Source: Spirochaetaceae bacterium (GTDB lineage: Bacteria > Spirochaetota > Spirochaetia > DSM-27196 > SLAA01). From it: 10,159 bases of DNA. Positions 7,287 to 10,159 of this stretch are shown here, in pieces. The notes below the pieces were generated by a model that worked only from the letters and a program-made list of their open reading frames with translations, did not search any database and was not told the origin of the DNA. Positions within the stretch are counted from its first letter, which is position 1. Every line of letters starts with the position of its first letter. The stretch spans positions 1-10,159 of the forward strand of contig PXEI01000123.1 in NCBI GenBank assembly GCA_003564775.1, in the 5' to 3' direction. A program made the translations under genes and the position numbers.

Positions 7287-7508
7287 ATCCGTTTCAGAAG
7301 ACCGGCTTTCGCTCTTTTCCACTTTTCGGCGGGTAACCTTGGCCATGGTCATCACTGAGTGAATACGTTTTCTCTGCAAACGCAAACAGGGCAAGAACTA
7401 TCCAAGTTCGCCTTACAAAGAATGTCGATTAATGCGATAAAAGCTGCAAAGCGGTGTTCCGATCCGAAGTAAGTTGTTTGCTCTCAATAATTTGCGGTGT
7501 AGTTTTTG

Positions 7509-7530
7509 TTGCAATTAATTGCAATTAATT
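7509..7530. repeat. Tandem 10-mer forming overlapping palindromes, operator candidate
   Basis: GCAATTAATT is repeated exactly twice in tandem (7511-7520 and 7521-7530). The arrangement makes two perfect palindromes: TTGCAATTAATTGCAA (7509-7524) and AATTAATTGCAATTAATT (7513-7530). A symmetric AT-rich site about 235 bases before the Rpn gene could bind a dimeric repressor, but chance in AT-rich DNA cannot be excluded. Confidence 0.4.
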
Positions 7531-7619
7531 ACAACCATGCCCCGAGATGTATAGAAGTAAGGGCTCACCGAGTCTCACTCAATTGGCGACTGACTGCGGG
7601 CACTCATTTTGGTTGCGAG

Positions 7620-7673
7620 GGGCCCCGAAAACGACCGGGGAGGTACCGCGAAGTCGCCGGGGATTTCGGGCCC
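7620..7673. repeat. GC-rich inverted repeat (54-base hairpin)
   Basis: GGGCCC-C-GAAA at 7620-7630 pairs with TTTCGGGCCC at 7664-7673, ten base pairs with one bulged C. The loop holds two similar pieces, CGACCGGGGA and CGCCGGGGA. It could be a leader hairpin of the Rpn transcript, a transcription barrier or the end of a mobile segment. There is no T-run directly after it, so it is not a classical terminator. Confidence 0.4.
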
Positions 7674-7763
7674 GGGATTTTCTCGACACATCTTCCAGTC
7701 TTTTTCTCGCTTGAACAATCAGCACGAACGGTTTTGCGGTAATACCCTGTAAGGGGACATACC

Positions 7764-8837
7764 ATAAAGGAACAAAACGAATCTGAAGAGCGCCGGGCAG
7801 AACCCACGCCCCACGACCGATACTTCCGGCATGTGTTCACTCAGCCTGAGCCTATGCGGGACTTGGTGCTGAACCTGGTAGCGCCGGAACTGAGCGGCGT
7901 TGGTGCGGGGGCACGGGCTGACTCCGGCTCCGGCGCGGCCGACGTGTCGGGCACAGGCCTGGTTCAAGACCCAGTGATTTCTGTAGAGCCAAGCAGCAAG
8001 AGCTTTGTAGATGAAAAGCTGCGTGAGCACCGTACCGACCTTCTGGTGGTGCTGCGCACCGCAAGTGGCGCCGAGTTAGGTGTGTACTTGCTGTTTGAGC
8101 ATAAGGCCCGCAACGAACGGAACACCATATTTCAGCTTATGCGCTACCACGCAGCGGTGCTTGAGCATATGGCCGACCGGGGCAGGACACGACGCTCCGG
8201 GAAGCAACGTAGAACGCCCCACAGCGTTCCGGCGCCGGTGGTCTCTGTAGTCGTGTACAACGGGCCGGGGCCTTGGAGTGCTGCCACTGAGCTTGAGTCC
8301 GCCTTGAGCCTCAACGGTGAGGCGGCGGTGCAGATGAACCGCTTTGCGCATTTCCGCTACCTGGTGTTTGACGTGGAGTTAGGCATGAGTGATACATTTG
8401 TTGGCGGGCCGGTCACGCGCACCGCGCTACAGGCAATGTATGCAGCAAGCCGCAAGCTGGGTAAGAAGGGTGTACTTGAGCTGGTGCGCTCGCTTGCAAA
8501 CCCGGAGCTGCCTGCGGAGTTTAGAAACACAACCTTGCGCTACCTGCAGAACGGCAGGCAGGACAACACAAATGAGCTCTTGGCGGCACTGAAAAAGGAG
8601 GGGTATACTGAGATGGGGAACACAATGATTTCATGGGCGGAAGCACACAGACAAGAAGTTCTTAACGAAGGACTCACGAAGGTTCTGTTACGACAGGTTG
8701 AGCGCAAGTTCAGTGTTGAGGCGGCAGACCGTGAGCGCATTCAGGCTGTCGCCGACCCGGAGAAACTCCAGGCTGCACTTGATGAGATCATAGAGCCTGA
8801 GGCTACCCTCGAGTCGGTGCTGGGGCATCTGCAGTAG
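7764..8837 (+). CDS. Rpn family PD-(D/E)XK nuclease (transposase_31 / YhgA-like), unusual start
   Basis: Rpn proteins are DNA nucleases that promote RecA-independent recombination and, in some cases, block phages. The conserved N-terminus HDRYFRHVFTQPEPMRDLVL begins at 7812, before the first standard in-frame start (GTG 7833), so the true start lies upstream. The frame is open from 7743 and its only suitable codon is ATA 7764 (then KEQNESEERRAEP), 6 bases after AAGGGGA. The catalytic core is intact: RTDLLV (Asp at 8037) and LFEHKA (Glu at 8097, Lys at 8103), followed by IFQLMRYHAAVLEHM. Two low-complexity insertions, Gly/Ala/Ser-rich (about 7893-7962) and Arg-rich (about 8175-8230), interrupt the domain. 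The C-terminus is helical (LRQVERKFSVEAADRERIQA). It lies 57 bases before pglZ, an unusual neighbour. Use of ATA could mean low expression or a start-codon mutation. Confidence 0.85.
   Translation: MKEQNESEERRAEPTPHDRYFRHVFTQPEPMRDLVLNLVAPELSGVGAGARADSGSGAADVSGTGLVQDPVISVEPSSKSFVDEKLREHRTDLLVVLRTASGAELGVYLLFEHKARNERNTIFQLMRYHAAVLEHMADRGRTRRSGKQRRTPHSVPAPVVSVVVYNGPGPWSAATELESALSLNGEAAVQMNRFAHFRYLVFDVELGMSDTFVGGPVTRTALQAMYAASRKLGKKGVLELVRSLANPELPAEFRNTTLRYLQNGRQDNTNELLAALKKEGYTEMGNTMISWAEAHRQEVLNEGLTKVLLRQVERKFSVEAADRERIQAVADPEKLQAALDEIIEPEATLESVLGHLQ
8596..8837 (+). CDS. Candidate intragenic Rpn small protein (C-terminal product) with its own ribosome site
   Basis: Inside the Rpn gene, AGGAGGGG at 8596-8603 lies 9 bases before an in-frame ATG at 8613 (MGNTMISWAEAHR...); a second in-frame ATG follows at 8625. 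Translation from 8613 gives a 74-residue protein equal to the helical C-terminus, without the nuclease core. In E. coli Rpn loci, short C-terminal proteins made from inside the gene are reported to act as antitoxins to the full-length nuclease. The same design here is inferred from position, frame and ribosome site. The motif could be chance: it encodes Lys-Lys-Glu-Gly in the main protein. The coordinates include the ribosome site; the coding part is 8613-8837. Confidence 0.45.
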
Positions 8838-8894
8838 TTGGCAGATAATGTACAGGAGCTCGGGTACACGGTAGATTCCTCTGGAGGCTCATAA

Positions 8895-10159
8895 ATGCAA
8901 GACAAACAGTACCAGGCGCTGACACATCACTGCGAACGTGAGCGCATTATTCTTTGGTATGATGAAGGCGGAACGCACCACGAGCTCTATGAGAGCTTTG
9001 AGTATCCGGGGCTGCAGAAACTGCGCATTAGCAACAATGAATTGGCGCTCAAGCACCGTGTACTGAAGCATGAGCCAGAGGGCAAGTTTCTTTTGTACTC
9101 GGACTCTGCGCGTCCGCCCAATGCCCGTAACTGGCTGCTTGATCTGGCCCTGTCGCAGTTTGTCTTCGCAAGCGACAAGCCGGCCCTGTATCTGGCGGCC
9201 CTGGAACTGAATGAGAACTTCCGGCCCCTTATTCAGGAACACCTCAGTTTCTTTGAGAACAGCAAGGAGCGCCTTGAGCCATTGCGTTCGGTGTTGGAGC
9301 CAGCGGGGGAGACTGCTGCGTCCCTCCGGCGCAAAATGCTGGGTGTGCTCACCGCACCGGGCGCGGCCGAACGGCGCCTTGAGCGCAGCTTCCCCGAGAT
9401 CCTGCTTGATCTGGCCTGTGACTCCTTTACCGAGGAAGCGCCGTTGTGGAACGCGGTTCAGCGGCACGGTCTGGTGCAGAGCTTCTTCAAGGAGCTTGCC
9501 GAGTACGGTTACGAGGCCGAGCAGCCGAGCGTGCGGGGCGCAATTCTGGCAGTTTTTGAGCGCGTGTGGGAGTACCAGTATAGCGGCCGTCAGACGCCTG
9601 CCGACCGCAAGGCCCAGTGGTTGGTAGATGTATGGGAGACATCAATTCCCATGGCAGATAGCTACCGCCAGCTGCTTGCCGAGGTTGAGCGCGAGCTCGC
9701 TCTGGAACGGCGTCTGGGTGAACTGGAACTTGAAGAGCTTAGCCGCATTCGCTTTGCCCCGCTGGCGGACAAGTTTCTGGCAGAGCGCATAGCGGGTCGC
9801 ATGAGCTCAGGCTCCTATGATACGGGTGAGCTTGCGCGGATCATACATGCGCGCCGTGAGTCGTACTGGGTTGCTCACGAGGGCGGGAAGCTTCCGGCGG
9901 TGTATGAGCTTCTTGGACAGGTGCTTAGCTTTGAGTCCGAGCTTGCAGGACTGCGCTGGACCTATGTCGATGCCGCAGTGCTGTGGCAGGCCTATGCCGA
10001 GCGGCTCTTCACGCTTGATTACCGCTACCGTGAAGTTCTCAGACTCTACAGTGAGGCCGACTCTCCTGGCTTCCTGAGTGAACTTATGCGCAAGCTGAAC
10101 GACCGTTACGTGCACCAGTTTCAGCAACGGCTGGCAGAGGAGTGGGAACGGCTGGGAAG
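8895..10159 (+). CDS. pglZ: BREX phosphatase PglZ type A, 3' partial
   Basis: The frame from ATG 8895, 7 bases after GGAGG (8883-8887), is open to the window edge for 421 codons and lacks its stop. The N-terminus reads RIILWYDEGGTHHELYESF, then LRISNNELALKHRVL, KFLLYSDSARPPNARNWLLD and LALSQFVFASDKPALYLAAL. I recognise this as PglZ type A (BREX-1 system phosphatase), whose members are about 800-850 residues long, so about half is present. PglZ is an alkaline-phosphatase-superfamily protein needed for BREX methylation and phage exclusion with PglX, BrxB and BrxC. Its phosphatase core normally lies after about residue 400 and is therefore not visible. Codon use is GC-rich, like the Rpn gene before it and unlike 4.9-7.5 kb. 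No frameshift occurs in the visible part. brxL would be expected downstream. Confidence 0.9.
   Translation, partial: MQDKQYQALTHHCERERIILWYDEGGTHHELYESFEYPGLQKLRISNNELALKHRVLKHEPEGKFLLYSDSARPPNARNWLLDLALSQFVFASDKPALYLAALELNENFRPLIQEHLSFFENSKERLEPLRSVLEPAGETAASLRRKMLGVLTAPGAAERRLERSFPEILLDLACDSFTEEAPLWNAVQRHGLVQSFFKELAEYGYEAEQPSVRGAILAVFERVWEYQYSGRQTPADRKAQWLVDVWETSIPMADSYRQLLAEVERELALERRLGELELEELSRIRFAPLADKFLAERIAGRMSSGSYDTGELARIIHARRESYWVAHEGGKLPAVYELLGQVLSFESELAGLRWTYVDAAVLWQAYAERLFTLDYRYREVLRLYSEADSPGFLSELMRKLNDRYVHQFQQRLAEEWERLG

Larger units (their letters stand above)
7287..7763. other. 477-base intergenic region upstream of the Rpn gene
   Basis: No convincing gene on either strand. 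It holds two noteworthy structures listed separately: an AT-rich tandem and palindromic site (7509-7530) and a GC-rich inverted repeat (7620-7673). Composition shifts abruptly from AT-rich before about 7540 to GC-rich after 7610, which suggests a junction between DNA of different origin. No clear terminator follows the ankyrin gene. Confidence 0.5.

Noticed and set aside
7506..7742. Plus-strand open frame of 78 codons before the Rpn gene
   Set aside because: It starts inside the palindromic repeat, has no ribosome site, and its content follows the GC-rich inverted repeat rather than a protein pattern.
8889..9467. Minus-strand open frame of 192 codons opposite pglZ
   Set aside because: It is antisense to a clear PglZ coding frame with consistent codon use and a good ribosome site, so it is a shadow of that gene.

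Overview
The window reads as part of a defence island built around a BREX phage-resistance locus. The clearest marker is at the right edge. A gene starting at 8895 runs off the end and encodes the N-terminal half of a PglZ type A phosphatase, a core BREX protein. A short tail resembling the C-terminus of a PglX-type adenine methyltransferase lies at about 3090-3180. A GmrSD-type (type IV, BrxU-like) restriction enzyme lies between the two. The order pglX - GmrSD/brxU - pglZ is known from BREX islands, but here about 4 kb of other genes separate the GmrSD gene from pglZ. The host is probably a Gram-negative-type bacterium of roughly 50-57% GC that exports proteins. A spirochaete is a guess from the style of the Rpn and ankyrin proteins and is not proven.

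Layout. 1-1515: 3' part of an SF1 helicase fused to a Vsr-like nuclease domain (MTES_1575/DUF559 type) and a C-terminal winged-helix-like region. 1516-1825: GC-rich spacer that can fold into several strong hairpins, a candidate structured RNA or group II intron scar. 1826-3031: two-domain PD-(D/E)XK endonuclease with E75, D99 and E113-V-K115. 3028-3237: PglX-like tail, overlapping the previous stop as GTGA. 3213-4916: GmrSD enzyme with DGQQR and HxxDHIFPKS motifs and a strong AGGAGG site. 4913-5308: small protein overlapping it as ATGA. 5309-5896: junk-like gap that holds an IS21-type IstB relic on the minus strand. 5897-6379 and 6408-7286: two exported proteins, the second with ankyrin repeats. 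7287-7763: non-coding, with an 18-base AT palindrome built from a tandem 10-mer and a GC-rich inverted repeat. 7764-8837: Rpn-family PD-(D/E)XK nuclease. It apparently begins at ATA and carries a well-placed internal ribosome site and ATG for a 74-residue C-terminal product. 8895-10159: pglZ, incomplete.

How the parts may work together. Helicase-nuclease, endonuclease, GmrSD, Rpn and PglZ all have known or plausible roles in recognising or cutting foreign DNA. The close spacing and overlaps at 3028, 4913 and 8895 suggest co-translated blocks. The methyltransferase tail, the IstB relic and the exported-protein pair suggest the BREX operon was remodelled by insertions and deletions. Whether an intact pglX, brxA/B/C and brxL exist outside the window decides whether BREX still works here.
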